Made by a program: the position numbers and the translations under genes. A DNA stretch of 64,000 nucleotides, taken from contig NC_092580.1 in NCBI RefSeq assembly GCF_037975245.1, positions 17,744,001 through 17,808,000 of the forward strand, in the 5' to 3' direction. The stretch is from Apostichopus japonicus (taxonomy: Eukaryota > Echinodermata > Holothuroidea > Aspidochirotida > Stichopodidae). The notes beneath the pieces were generated by a model. That model was not told the DNA's origin. It saw only the letters and a program-made list of their open reading frames with translations, and ran no database searches. This document shows positions 22,196 through 33,955 of the stretch, piece after piece. Position 1 is the stretch's first letter. Each line of letters begins with the position of its first letter.

Positions 22196-24110
22196 GTATC
22201 ACTCAAAAACTTGACTGAATATTTTATTCTTTGACTGTTACCTTTTGATATTCTGACCAAACGCCATACGTTATTTCCCCCAAAAAATCTGGGAAATTAC
22301 TACAAAATCCGTAAAACAAATTGACGTGAAAAGTGAAAATGTCGACTTTTAAATCGAAAATTCGAGAAAAGAATATTTAACGGATTATGAGGCATATGAA
22401 TTTATCATGTTATTGCCTGGCTTACTTTTTGAAATAATTCAGAGATCCAGAATACTTTTTTAGCACTATACCGTACGGTGGAGTTCATCCCCAATTTGAA
22501 AAAGCGGGAGGGCAGAATCTGTCACTTTTCAAAGTGTGTGAGGGAGGAGAAGGATAGCCTCTACCTCCGCCAACCCCCCCCCCCCCCCCATGTTCACCTA
22601 TGAACCGTATGTCATGCATGACTTTTCAAGGTCATCCATACCTCTATTAGATTCCTATCTTTGATTTATTGGTGAGTTATGTATTGTCAACATTTAGACA
22701 GAAAATGGAAGAGATTGTGAGTGGGGTTGGGGTTTGGGTGGTGGGGTTAGATAATAGCAGAACTGAATAAAGTGGCACAGTTCGATTCAGGTTTTATTAT
22801 TAGTGGCCTCGGTTAAGGCATACTTTCAAGGTTACATAGGGGGGGTACTAGAACCATAATAAAGCCTTGATATTCAGATATTATCATCTGCATAAAGATT
22901 AGCTTGAAATTATTCTCTCCACCACCCGCCCACCCATATTTCGTTGTCAAATTTCGTTGATTTCTGCAATCATATGCATATTGTGATATGGAACCATCCA
23001 ATGAGAGTATTGGAACTTGTTTTACGAACAAACACACAATTGCTTTTTTAATAGACTAAACAAATTACGTGCGTACTTACTTAATATCTTACTTACTATA
23101 TAACTTTAACACCAAACTGGAAACCACATTTTAAACGAATGACAGTTTCCTGACAAGGAATATACCAAAAATTCCATACTTGTTTTATCATTTTTATTTT
23201 CATAAATGGCTGTATAAAATCGACATGCAATATAAAATATTTTAATATCATAAATATACCTATAAATGCCCTCTCTTTCCATCTCGAGCATCAGAACTAT
23301 ATTTCGAGATAGGGTTATATGTAATTTAAAACGGAATTACTTTCTGCACTCAGTGTGAAAATTGACTCTTTAAAGATCTGGTTCACCAATTAAAGTGACT
23401 GAACTAATTAGTCTAACGCACAGGTCATTAGGTCAGTTCCAGATGCGAGACGAAACGTAACAAGAATATATGCGGCCTGTATGGTCTCAGATAGTATTTA
23501 ATAGATTAATAGACAAAATTTGTCAAAGGTAAAAGGTGTTGAAAGACATGCATATAGGCTCTCTATTGTTCATATGTTTTGGTTGAACTATTGAAATTAT
23601 TAAAATATGAAACTATTAAAATATGGATTGATATTTAGGAATGCAGCACAGTGGAGCCGACCTTTTAATCAATTTAGCCTTAACGGAGCATTAGACATTC
23701 AGTAGATGCTAAAGTTTAATTTCTTGATCAGCTAAATAAACATTACTTATACCTTTTTAAGTTTTTCCTCAACTACCGGTATGGTATATTAAAACGAACA
23801 CGCTGCGACCTAAACTGTTGCCCTTTAATGAACAAGTAGAACGCCAGAGCTTATTTTTTAAATAACGTGTATACTTATAGTCTTTCTTGCATATACCTAT
23901 ATATGAGATAAACGGTATAATGTTAAGTTATGTGTATATCAGCCTAGTTAGGTTTGTGCATAACACGGAGATACCAAGTTGGTCACCGTGGAAGCCAATA
24001 GAATAACGTATACAAACAATCACCGAAAGCAAATAAATAAAAACTAAGTTATTCAAATGTCCTGTAGAAGTAGCTGTAAATAAAGGGCACCCAACATACA
24101 CAATATATGA
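22196..24110. other. Non-coding stretch with one dispersed repeat
   Basis: It contains a C-run (about 22575-22589) and the second dispersed repeat copy at 22801-22925. Short ORFs show no domain. Confidence 0.4.
22801..22925. repeat. Dispersed repeat of about 120 bp, copy 2
   Basis: This matches 18360-18482 in order and orientation ('TAGTGGCCTC', 'TTAAGGCATACTTTC', G-run, 'ACCATAATAAAGCC', 'TTGATATTCAGATATTATCA'). Confidence 0.8.
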
Positions 24111-24497
24111 TTAACTTAGTAACAAACGCTTCAAACTTAACGTATAGGCTGTAAGAGTTTTGTTTAGGAAGTGGTTTATAATTGCATGAATATTAAATAA
24201 AAATGAGCTATATAGAGAGCGCCCGCTGTACCAGTCTGAGAAGCGTGCGATTAAACGCCACACTGGACGCGTTCTATAAGTATAGAAAATGGTTACACAC
24301 AAGATTAATTTGCCGTTTGCTAAAAGTATAAAAAGCAGTGTAGAGTTCCCATGGCTAGTAACATACACTACACATGAAGGTAGGTAAACTTCATACGCTT
24401 GCGGGGTGTCACCAATATCAATATTTTCTCGAGACACTTTCCGTTTGAGTGAGTTAGTCATTTCACTGTTCGCAAGCCTGCTGGTACGTAACATCAA
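24111..24497 (-). CDS. Unassigned ORF, 128 codons
   Basis: This open frame on the minus strand lies 110 bases downstream of the transporter remnant. The first 35 residues are polar and charged; the rest is mixed with a hydrophobic patch ('STLLFILLANGKLILCV'). I recognise no family. A possible donor ('GCAAGC|GTATGA' on the minus strand) near residue 33 would make only the N-terminal part a coding exon. It may equally be chance. Confidence 0.2.
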   Translation of the reverse strand: MMLRTSRLANSEMTNSLKRKVSRENIDIGDTPQAYEVYLPSCVVYVTSHGNSTLLFILLANGKLILCVTIFYTYRTRPVWRLIARFSDWYSGRSLYSSFLFNIHAIINHFLNKTLTAYTLSLKRLLLS

Positions 24498-24607
24498 CTT
24501 GACTCTAGAAACTGCCCGACACAGCCAGTCGACCGCATGTAACTTAGACGGTGTTGTATGAAATGTGCCTCATACACCAGGAGGCCGGTGACGTCATCAT
24601 CGCATTA

Positions 24608-25264
24608 TTAGGTATCATCTGCCTGTATTTCAGCAGATGTTTCCTCGACGTTCACATCTTCTAATCCTCTCATACTTCGTTTGCTCTCATTTTTACTTAT
24701 AATCGCCTTCCTTGCTAATATTGCAGCTGGTGACGACATTATGAATACGACTCCTAACACACTAGTCCAGTACGGAAGATATGAAAAGAAAATCATGGTT
24801 AGAAACAGCACTGCCAGTACCTCGTTCAGCGATACTAGGGATACATAGAAAGTGTTTTCAACACGTAATGCATACGCACAAGCTGCATATCCTGAAAACC
24901 CTGCGAAAGCAGAAATTAATACCACAAGCCACGTCCAAGAACAAGGCGCGCCACCCATTGCTTAGAGATGTAGTTGTGATTGACGACACTATAATACATG
25001 TCAACATTGCGTAAACACATATAACCATGAAGTCATAATTTCTTTTACGCATTTTACGTAATACAACATACATGGAAGCAGTTATTACGGCAGAAGTCAA
25101 TGCAATTAGCGCCGGGAGAACGGTAACATATTGCGCTTCTTCGTTATCAGCGTGGGGGAGGGGGCACTTTCCTCCCGGTCAATCGAATTCTGAAGAGCTC
25201 CGGAACATCCAGCGTTCATTTTCCCATTAGAGCCATCGCGATTTTCAACATTAGCCATAACCAT
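24608..25264 (-). pseudogene. SLC35G-like (EamA/DMT) transporter remnant, frameshifted
   Basis: Three minus-strand frames follow one another. From 25264, a hydrophilic N-terminal-like leader of about 53 codons starts with ATG. From about 25145 in another frame, 'QYVTVLPALIALTSAVITAS' and 'MYVVLRKMRKRNYDFMVI' form two membrane helices separated by a basic 'LRKM' loop. Near 24958 the frame shifts by one base at 'AATGGGTGGCGCG' and continues as 'TWLVVLISAFAGFSGYAACA', 'YALRVENTFYVSLVSLNEVL' and further helices to a polar C-tail ending at 24608. The helix order, 'ALRVE' motif and C-tail resemble the second EamA half of SLC35G-type transporters. The first half is not found next to it. A small intron does not restore the frame, so I infer a decayed retrocopy or partial gene; a sequencing indel is the alternative. 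Confidence 0.55.
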
Positions 25265-28037
25265 CGAAGAATGTGAAGCTCAACTTCTAGTAACTATATT
25301 AACGCTGTCCCGCGTGGTGTTATAGCCTAGGCAGCAACATCATTAACGTCAAGACGTTTCAATTATCCTTTTCAGATACGTTCACCAGTATATCACACAT
25401 TTCCATGTAGTATATCCTTTTCCATTTCAATGCAGACAACAATGTTGTTTTATTTGTCTATACGCCTAGATAATATACGCAGTAAGTTCATACTACAACC
25501 GTTAACATACAATATGTAAGTGATGGCTCACTTCCAATAGCATGGGCAGAAAGCATATAACGGGCAGTCTATTTCATTGACATGCGCACAAACAAGCCAG
25601 TTTATCTTCTTATCTATTTCACAGTTGTTAATCACAACAAATAAAACCCCCCACGAATGCATACGAATAGCATGTATAATTGCATTAAACGTATAGCGTT
25701 AGTGAGTTCCTATATATTTGTTATGTACTATTCATGTAACGTATGAAATATCATTATTAATGTCAGCGACCTAAGTGTCTACTGTGCACGGTAACAATAG
25801 TGCAATACGCCAATACCAAAGCTGTTATATTGACTGTAACTGTAATCAGCAACAGTTGTATATATGTATATGAAACGCGTACTTGTCTGAACTATCTATC
25901 AATTACGAAAAACACCAAAAAGACCCCAAAAAATGGCTGTGTTGTACGAACATGACAAAGAATGTAGGCCTATCTATAAAAATTATTGACCAGATACACT
26001 GCCTGGACGACATAGCATCTGAACAGCCACCCCCCTCTCCCCATGCAGTATACCTACATATAGTTAAGCCCCTGTTGTTCTACATGTAGGCCCTTCGTTC
26101 TTTAAAAAGGTTGGCAATACAGTCAGACTAAGTAAGTAGCAATGGACGAGTGCCTTTATGGGATTTCAGTGGCATCTTCAGCATCACCAATTATTCAACA
26201 TCTGTTTTTTCTCTTTTAATTATTATTATTAGTATTGTTTTAAATTGCACTCATCTTGCAATTTCTATATCTCGACAGGATGACCTCATACAAACCTAAT
26301 GATAGTGACCATACAGGGGGCGATCCAGCTCTCTTCCTAGGTGGTACGAGTCCTGAGTGGTAGAGGTCAGTGGTAGAGGTCAGTGGTACGAGCGGGTAAG
26401 TCATGTAGTTCTGTCGCACTTGAGGCGGCATCTCTTCCGATACCGTAACTTACTGCATAATTCGGCAACCACTCCCCCGCGTTGTAAATCAGCGATATAA
26501 TACATTACACAGATAATTTACCTGATTGACCATGCATACTCTGTACGAACGTGAATGCAGGCTTACAGTTTGTCACATTATGGCGATTCCACTATGTTGG
26601 TGGTGGGGGGGGGGGGGTGGAGGGGGAAGGTAGATGCAATATTAGTTTAAGTATCATATCATGAGCGAGGATTCAGAATACGAGAACGCAACCGTTAATG
26701 GTAATCATTGGTCTATGTGATAGACATAATAACAATAATAGGAATTTACAAAGCGCAAAATGCAAAAGCCTCTAGGCGCTAAAGAAAGAAAAATCAAATA
26801 TAAGCATTTACAAATAAGTGAGTATTTAACATAGACATACTTTTAATAACAACTCCCCCCCCCCCCAAAAAAAAAAAAATCCCAGCCTCTCACTCCACCC
26901 TCCGCAGCTATGAAAAGTAGATTCAATCATCATCAACTTTATATTTGATAGAGGTAACTGTGATGAACAACTTCCCGAAACTGCTAACCAAAATGTTACT
27001 CCATATTGGTGATACTACAGGTTTTCTATGTTACTGTATCAGGCAAGACCAAGGACTTGAGCAAGCCTAATTATGACGTTAAGCAAGCATAATCATGATG
27101 TTGGATTTGAAATAGTTTCTTTCTGTAATAGACATTGATTTGCTGATTTGCTGGAGTTCTTCAAAAGAGCTATATACTGGTATTAATTTTCAGAGTCATT
27201 ATAAACTGTTTACATTCACCAGAAATATAAATGGCAAAACGAAGGGGAAATTGTAGGTTTCACCTCCTAATTGTTTACTATGACATCACAGACTCACAAA
27301 ATGGCAGCCCCCTCAAACGAATGTTTTCTTCCCTAATGCAGTCTGAATGGAGCAGGAATTTCTCTTACATAGTTGGAACAGTTATTCATCACAAACATCT
27401 CTATCATAGGTTACATTTACAATATGCTTAAGAGCATGGTTGAGTTCTTTTCTCTTTACTTTACTTTATCCACATGTGTCACAAAAGAAGAAGAAAGATA
27501 TCATAATGGACATAAACTATGAATCTAAGTGATACTGTCATGGTCAATCCATTCCCAAATTCTGTTATCAGTAGTGTGACTGAAAGGGTTATTCTGGTAG
27601 AGCCCTACCTCAGTTTCTTTTGTCCTTGTATGAACTCGAGATGTTGTTGTTGTTTTTGTTGTAATGTAACCTAATTTGACTGGTTAATCTGTTCTCTTAA
27701 TCCAGGTATTAGTGGTGTGTGATTACGCGGGTTATTAATATCTTCTTGTTGATTTATCATTGAAGCCATGACACTTTAAATTGTCTTGCTGTAGTTGTTA
27801 ATGCACTTCTTTATTGTATATAATTTCGTCAAAATGTCTACAGCTCTTGTAGAAATACGATTTTCATCTTTGCATAAATATTATAGAAAAAAACAAAGGC
27901 ATCATAGACGTCATTAATGACGTCATTAACTCTGTCGTTGCCAGATATATTCAAAAATTACTTAAAACTAGAAAATTTAACTTGGCGACACCAATTGCCA
28001 CTTGAAACCGTGGCTGAAAACGCAACGGGGTTTCATT
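25265..28037. other. Non-coding stretch without recognised genes
   Basis: This contains G- or C-runs (about 26605-26618 and 26855-26868) and a possible SINE-body relic near 27500. No ORF has a recognisable domain. Confidence 0.4.
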
Positions 28038-28757
28038 TGTAGGGGGGGGGGGGGGGTGAGGTGGATGGGTTTTTTGTGCTGTTGAAAAGGAGTGTACACC
28101 AGACTAACAGTGGTCTAATTCTTCCACCGACTGAACACCACTGCTGCAGACTTGTATAGATAACAATTGGCCAAAATGTCAAAACGTTCTCCTTTCCCTA
28201 TATAAAAAGAAACAAATCCATAACACGGGAGAGTGTTAAAATGATTCTTGTATGTTCTTTTCCCCAATTGGACAAGTAAGTTCGTACTGCGGAAGACTGC
28301 TAACACTAAATACCAATGCTAGACAACTTCAATCAACGACGTTGTTATGGACTTTAGTATATATTTACCAAAGCTACATGTAACAGATGCTTTACTTTGT
28401 AGGGGGGGGGGGGGGTGAGGTGGATGGGTTTTTTGTGCTGTTGAAAAGGAGTGTACACCAGACTAACAGTGGTCTAATTCTTCCACCGACTGAACACCAC
28501 TGCTGCAGACTTGTATAGATAACAATTGGCCAAAATGTCAAAACGTTCTCCTTTCCCTATATAAAAAGAAACAAATCCATAACACGGGAGAGTGTTAAAA
28601 TGATTCTTGTATGTTCTTTTCCCCAATTGGACAAGTAAGTTCGTACTGCGGAAGACTGCTAACACTAAATACCAATGCTAGACAACTTCAATCAACGACG
28701 TTGTTATGGACTTTAGTATATATTTACCAAAGCTACATGTAACAGATGCTTTACTTT
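28038..28757. repeat. Perfect 359-bp tandem duplication
   Basis: Two head-to-tail copies (about 28040-28398 and 28399-28757) begin with a G-run followed by 'TGAGGTGGATGGG' and end 'CAGATGCTTTACTTT'. I see no substitutions between them; only the G-run length may differ by one. Identical 63-codon minus-strand reading frames in the two copies are by-products. Confidence 0.95.
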
Positions 28758-28789
28758 AACTTTTTAACCTGCACTAATTAAAGGGTCTT

Positions 28790-28890
28790 TGCACGGTCGA
28801 CAGCATATCAAAATTAAGTTCGTGCCTAATGACGAAGAATTTTCTGCGGATGGAGTGGGAAGCCCCAAACTTCAATATTCATATCTTGTA
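28790..28890 (+). other. Putative exon-like segment A
   Basis: After 'CGGTCGACAG', an open stretch codes 'HIKIKFVPNDEEF' and reaches a donor-like CTT|GTATGT at 28888. It is paralogous to 29082-29191. No family is recognised. Confidence 0.25.
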
Positions 28891-29081
28891 TGTAAAGTTT
28901 AATGTTTATTCCTCTTAATGACTCTTTTATGTCCCCATTAGTTTTGTGTTGCATCTGAAGAAGTAATCTAACGGTCTGTGTATTAGACTACAACTGAAGG
29001 ATCTTAACTGTTTAAAGGTTAATTTCTCGTAATGTAAATGTGGTATAAAAATCCAATCTGCACTGATGAAAATGACTTTCA

Positions 29082-29191
29082 ACGGTCGACAGCATAAATA
29101 TATCAAAATTAACTTTGTGCCTGAGGAAGAAGTTTGGAAAGACAAAGTGAAAATGTTTGAACAGCATCTATGTCATAACAAAATCAACAAC
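29082..29191 (+). other. Putative exon-like segment B
   Basis: After the same 'CGGTCGACAG', the open stretch codes 'HKYIKINFVPEEEVWKDKV' and 'KMFEQHL', ending at a donor-like ACATG|GTAATT. Conservation of 'IKI-FVP' with segment A despite divergence elsewhere could reflect duplicated exons. Function unknown. Confidence 0.3.
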
Positions 29192-30264
29192 ATGGTAATT
29201 TTTAACTTGAAGATTGCTTTTGAGAGGGGTGGGCGGGGATGGGAATGAGATTGGAGGGGGAGGTGGTGGGGGTGTTAGTCACGACAGGTGTGGTATAGTC
29301 AGAATTCATTGCAGTGTATTATCTGCCCTCTAAAGGTAATCCCATTTTCTGAACTGAATAACTCTCATATTGTGTTTGCAGTTGTTATTATAAACACTCT
29401 GAAGAAATTTGAAGCAAAGATAGCATTCCTACCTGGGAATATGATATAGGAAGCTGTTGGATTCTACACAATGTAATAGTCATCTACAGAGAATCTTCTC
29501 CTCTGAAGCAGCATCTCATTGGCTGAAATTTCCACTCGAAAGACCCAAAATTACCACATAATCAATCATTTCCATATAGACAGTTTTTGCAGTTTCATCT
29601 TGTGTAATTTGTCATTTGGAAGTATACTTATCAGCTTATTGCAAACTTTTTCTTGGTCTTGATGTAAGTCGAATATATTTTGGGCGAATTTTATTTCGCA
29701 CTTTGACTACGTACTTCCAGTCAAGCTGGGATTGAACATACCAGAAGTAATCGGCTTACATTTGTCTTAACATAGTTAATAGAAACTCTGATATATGGAA
29801 ATATGGCAGAAAGAATAATATTATCTCATTTTCATAATACACATAACTAAATTTATGATAAACAGGGTCCCAGTGAAAAACTGTAAAAACCAGACCTTTA
29901 TGCATATTTTCAGGTCTGTCCAAACAGTATTTACCATGTCTCTAAAAGTTTCTTGGTCGCAGAGCAACAAATGTTTCCTTGGTGATTTTGACTAAAGGGA
30001 AACAAATCATATTCAAACGCTTCTTCAATGTGTGATAATAAGAAGTAAATATTTATTTATTTATCTTTTTTGTTCATGTAAGGTCATTCAAGAATCAAGC
30101 CAAGTACGAAAATCAAACATGGCGATAGATTTGCAAAATGTAACCCATTCTTGGCTAAAGTCATCATGAATGTGTGGACTCCTGAATATATGTTTAATGT
30201 GATGAAACAATATGTTAAAAAAAATGCTCAAGACATGAACGCAGGGTGGCAATAACCTGCAGAT
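29192..30264. other. Non-coding stretch
   Basis: AT-rich sequence with a short G-rich patch (29224-29280). Nothing else is recognised. Confidence 0.4.
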
Positions 30265-30650
30265 TAGGATCGAAATTAAACCGGTAAGCTGCTTATTTAC
30301 AGGCTCCCGGATTAAACGACAACTTAAACTCGTCAAAAGCCATCAGTCGAGACTGCTCCATGGGTGATTGACTTTGATGAATGGCCATGCAAATAACAAC
30401 ACAGGCTCGCGAACAGGCACGCGACAGACGCACTTGGCGGGAATTTTAGTTTTCAATATGGCGGTTAGCGAGGAAGGATTTATACCTGATTGTGTGTGCT
30501 GTATGCAGTTAAGGCAAGTAACATTTAACAAATTTAACATATTACTTTTTCCTTTTGCCAAGTATCTTTTCCTTTCGTGTTAGGGATAGAAAGTTTTCAT
30601 TTAGAGAGATAATCAGTGTGTCAATAATGTGTTTGTATATACTCAAGTAA
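30265..30650 (+). promoter_or_regulatory. Duplicated promoter/first-exon region, copy 1
   Basis: Octamer ATGCAAAT at 30387-30394, CpG-rich sequence ('CTCGCGAACAGGCACGCGAC'), E2F-type TTGGCGGGAA at 30434-30443 and a YY1-like 'CAATATGGCGG' at 30454-30464 occur in that order before a short open frame and a splice donor. This combination is typical of housekeeping or cell-cycle promoters. The assignment as a promoter is inference. Confidence 0.45.
30458..30513 (+). CDS. Putative first coding exon with GC donor, copy 1
   Basis: ATG at 30458 opens 18 codons plus two bases (MAVSEEGFIPDCVCCMQL), ending at AAG|GCAAGT (30514), the classical consensus of GC-AG introns. The paralogous exon at 31068-31111 ends in the same phase at a GT donor. 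I recognise no family and find no downstream exon in the satellite that follows. Confidence 0.35.
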
Positions 30651-30843
30651 GTAGCCTATACTTTTTCTGTCTGTACGTTAGGGCCCGTGTTCCAACTTAC
30701 TAACTGTGTGGCTTTCCAGTCAAGTCAGTTTTCTCGTCCCCCAAAGTAAAGTTATTCTATTTATTGTTATAAAATTAAATATTCTGATTTATTAGCAAAA
30801 CCAGTTCAACATATCTCACTGTTTCATATTTTTACTCAATTTT

Positions 30844-31250
30844 AGGCTGGAATTAAATCGACAGAGCTGCCTATTTACAACCTCTCTGATTGAACAACTA
30901 TACAAAAACCATCAGTCGAACCTCCGTCACGGGTTAATGACGAAAGGCCATTCGGATAACAACACAACCTGATCGATCAGGCACACGACAGACGCACTAG
31001 GCTGGAAAAGTTTAGTTTTCATCATGGAGTATATCTTTTTTAATTTTCATCATATTGAGTTTTCATCATGGAAGGAATGTACCCGACTCTGTGCGTTGTT
31101 ATGCAGTCAGGGTAAGTAACAGTTTCCAAAGTTGTACATATCACTTTTGCACTCAATAAGTTCCTTCTCCGTTCGTGTTAGGTGAGGGATAGAAAACTTC
31201 ATTCAGATAGTAATGTGTTAATTGTATATTTTCAAAGTAGTCCCAGACTT
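30844..31250 (+). repeat. Duplicated promoter/first-exon region, copy 2
   Basis: Diverged copy of 30265-30650, offset by about 580-590 bases. Shared blocks include 'ACCATCAGTCGAACC', 'GGATAACAACACAACC', 'ACGACAGACGCACTAGGC', 'TTCGTGTTAGG' and 'GGGATAGAAAACTT'. The octamer, E2F and ATGGCGG motifs are lost. Confidence 0.8.
31068..31111 (+). CDS. Putative first coding exon, copy 2
   Basis: ATG at 31068 opens 14 codons plus two bases (MEGMYPTLCVVMQS), ending at AGG|GTAAGT (31112). 'EG(F/M)(I/Y)P' and 'CV(C/V)xMQ' align with copy 1. It may be a decayed duplicate or an alternative first exon. Confidence 0.3.
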
Positions 31251-31439
31251 TCCCTCGCCCTACAACCAGATGTGGTACTCATCCAATAAATATATAGAGC
31301 TAAGCTAAGCGTTTTCATTAGAAACAGCTTCGAACGAATGCTTGTGTTTCTTTCCCCTTACCCAGCTTTCCAACCCAAAGGGGTATTCATCCAAATGCAG
31401 TCCTAGGCTTAAGGCCTTTATATATGACTCGTAAACAGC

Positions 31440-33700
31440 TTCTAATGGGATTTTTATTTTAAAAAGGGATATTCTGATTTATTAGCAAAAAGAGGTCAAA
31501 ATTGTTTCAAATCTTCTTCTATGTAGGAGAACTGTTTGGTACAAGTTTAATTTCAAATTCAGGTTCAGTTTATCTGCAAATTTCTTTATTTTATCTCTAA
31601 ATTTGACATTTCATAATCGCGGAATACGACATAGGCCTATTCTGTGTATATCGAAATTACTCAACTCCAAAGTTTGGTCTTTAGATAAACTGTTTTGAGG
31701 GAGTTGTTCAATGACAGTTCATGCAAGTTATAGTTATAATCTCTATAATACACTGAAATCAATTGTCTCCCTTAAGCAATTTAATATATAACGAAATGGA
31801 TATTCTGATTATAGCAAAAATAGGTCAAAATTGTTTGAAATCTGCCTCTATGTAGGAGAACTGTTTGATAAAAGTTTAAATTTCAAATTCAGGTTAGTTT
31901 ATCTGCAAATGTCTTTATTTTATCTCTAAATTTGACATTTCATAATCGCGGAATACGACTCAGACCTAAACTGTGTATATCGAAATTACTCAACTCCAAA
32001 GTTTGGTCTTTAGATAAACTATGTTGAGGAAGTTGTTAAATGACAGTTCATGACAGTTATCTCTACAATCTCTATAATACATTGAGATCAATTGTCTCCT
32101 TTAAGCAATTTAGTATATAACGAAATGGATATTCTGATTTATTAGCAAATATAGTTCAAAATTGTTTCAAATCTGCCTCTATGTAGGAGAACTGTTTGGT
32201 ACAAGTTTAAATCTCAAATTCAGGTTTAGTTTTATCTGCAATTTCGTTATCTATAAATTTGACATTTCATAATCGCAGATTACGATATAGGCCTACTCAA
32301 ACTCCAAAGTTTTAGTCTTTAGATAAACTATTTTGAGGAAGTTGTTCAATGACAGTTCATGCAAGTTATAGTTATAATCTCTATAATACACTGAAATCAA
32401 TTGTCTCCCTTAAGCAATTTAATATATAACGAAATGGATATTCTGATTATAGCAAAAATAGGTCAAAATTGTTTGAAATCTGCCTCTATGTAGGAGAACT
32501 GTTTGATAAAAGTTTAAATTTCAAATTCAGGTTAGTTTATCTGCAAATGTCTTTCTTTTATCTCTAAATTTGACATTTCATAATCGCGGAATACGACTCA
32601 GACCTAAACTGTGTATATCGAAATTACTCAACTCCAAAGTTTGGTCTTTAGATAAACTATGTTGAGGAAGTTGTTAAATGACAGTTCATGACAGTTATCT
32701 CTACAATCTCTATAATACATTGAGATCAATTGTCTCCTTTAAGCAATTTAGTATATAACGAAATGGATATTCTGATTTATTAGCAAATATAGTTCAAAAT
32801 TGTTTCAAATCTGCCTCTATGTAGGAGAACTGTTTGGTACAAGTTTAAATCTCAAATTCAGGTTTAGTTTTATCTGCAATTTCGTTATCTATAAATTTGA
32901 CATTTCATAATCGCAGATTACGATATAGGCCTACTCAAACTCCAAAGTTTTAGTCTTTAGATAAACTATTTTGAGGAAGTTGTTCAATGACAGTTCATGC
33001 AAGTTATAGTTTATACTCTCTATAATACACTGAAATCAATTGTCTCCCTTAAGCAATTTAATATATAACGAAATGGATATTCTGATTTATAGCAAAAATA
33101 GGTCAAAATTGTTTGAAATCTGCCTCTATGTAGGAGAACTGTTTGATAAAAGTTTAAATTTCAAATTCAGGTTAGTTTATCTGCAAATGTCTCTATTTTA
33201 TCTCTAAATTTGACATTTCATAATCGCGGAATACGACTCAGACCTAAACTGTGTATTTCGAAATTACTCAACTCCAAAGTTTGGTCTTTAGATAAACTAT
33301 GTTGAGGAAGTTGTTAAATGACAGTTCATGACAGTTATCTCTACAATCTCTATAATACATTGAGATCAATTGTCTCCTTTAAGCAATTTAGTATATAACG
33401 AAATGGATATTCTGATTTATTAGCAAATATAGTTCAAAATTGTTTCAAATCTGCCTCTATGTAGGAGAACTGTTTGGTACAAGTTTAAATCTCAAATTCA
33501 GGTTTAGTTTTATCTGCAATTTCGTTATTTTATCTATAAATTTGACATTTCATAATCGCAGATTACGATATAGGCCTACTCAAACTCCAAAGTTTTTGTC
33601 TTTAGATAAACTTGTTTGAGGCAATGACAGTTCAAGCCAGTTATCGCTATAATACTCTGAGATCAATTGTCTCCTTTAAAAAATTCAATATATAACGTAA
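31440..33700. repeat. Satellite with dimeric higher-order structure (about 310 + 329 bp)
   Basis: 'GGATATTCTGAT' recurs at 31467, 31798, 32127, 32436, 32765, 33075 and 33405. After the first two intervals the spacing alternates about 309 and 329. Alternate monomers are near-identical (32127 with 32765 and 33405; 31798 with 32436 and 33075), while neighbours are clearly diverged. This gives an A-B dimer of about 638-640 bases. A lone related monomer start lies at about 30779, between the two promoter copies. Confidence 0.92.
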
Positions 33701-33837
33701 TTCGATGGTATGTTTGTTGCACAAAACTGGATTCACGAAACGTGGGAATGCTCGAAGTCTGCTTATATATCTTTAAAAGTTCAAATCGACAGTGTTAGTC
33801 ATATTCATTAATTCAGTAACAACTTCACAGTTCTCAT

Positions 33838-33955
33838 AGAGCATAAGAACATAGTCGATGCTCTAAATCTCCCCGAAAAAAACCCACCCTTTCCTTAGAG
33901 CATAAGAACATAGTCGATGCTCTAAATCTCCCCGAAAAAAACCCACCCTTTCCTT
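33838..33955. repeat. 59-bp perfect tandem duplication
   Basis: 'AGAGCATAAGAACATAGTCG' starts at 33838 and 33897 with identical sequence through 'AACCCACCCTTTCCTT'. Confidence 0.95.

Noticed and set aside
24941-24998. Short intron (GT...CAG) explaining the frame change in the transporter remnant
   Set aside because: Removal does not restore the second frame, and the skipped bases encode a plausible membrane helix.
31440-33700. CRISPR-like or direct-repeat array
   Set aside because: Long contiguous monomers without spacers, in a eukaryotic setting; satellite organisation explains it.
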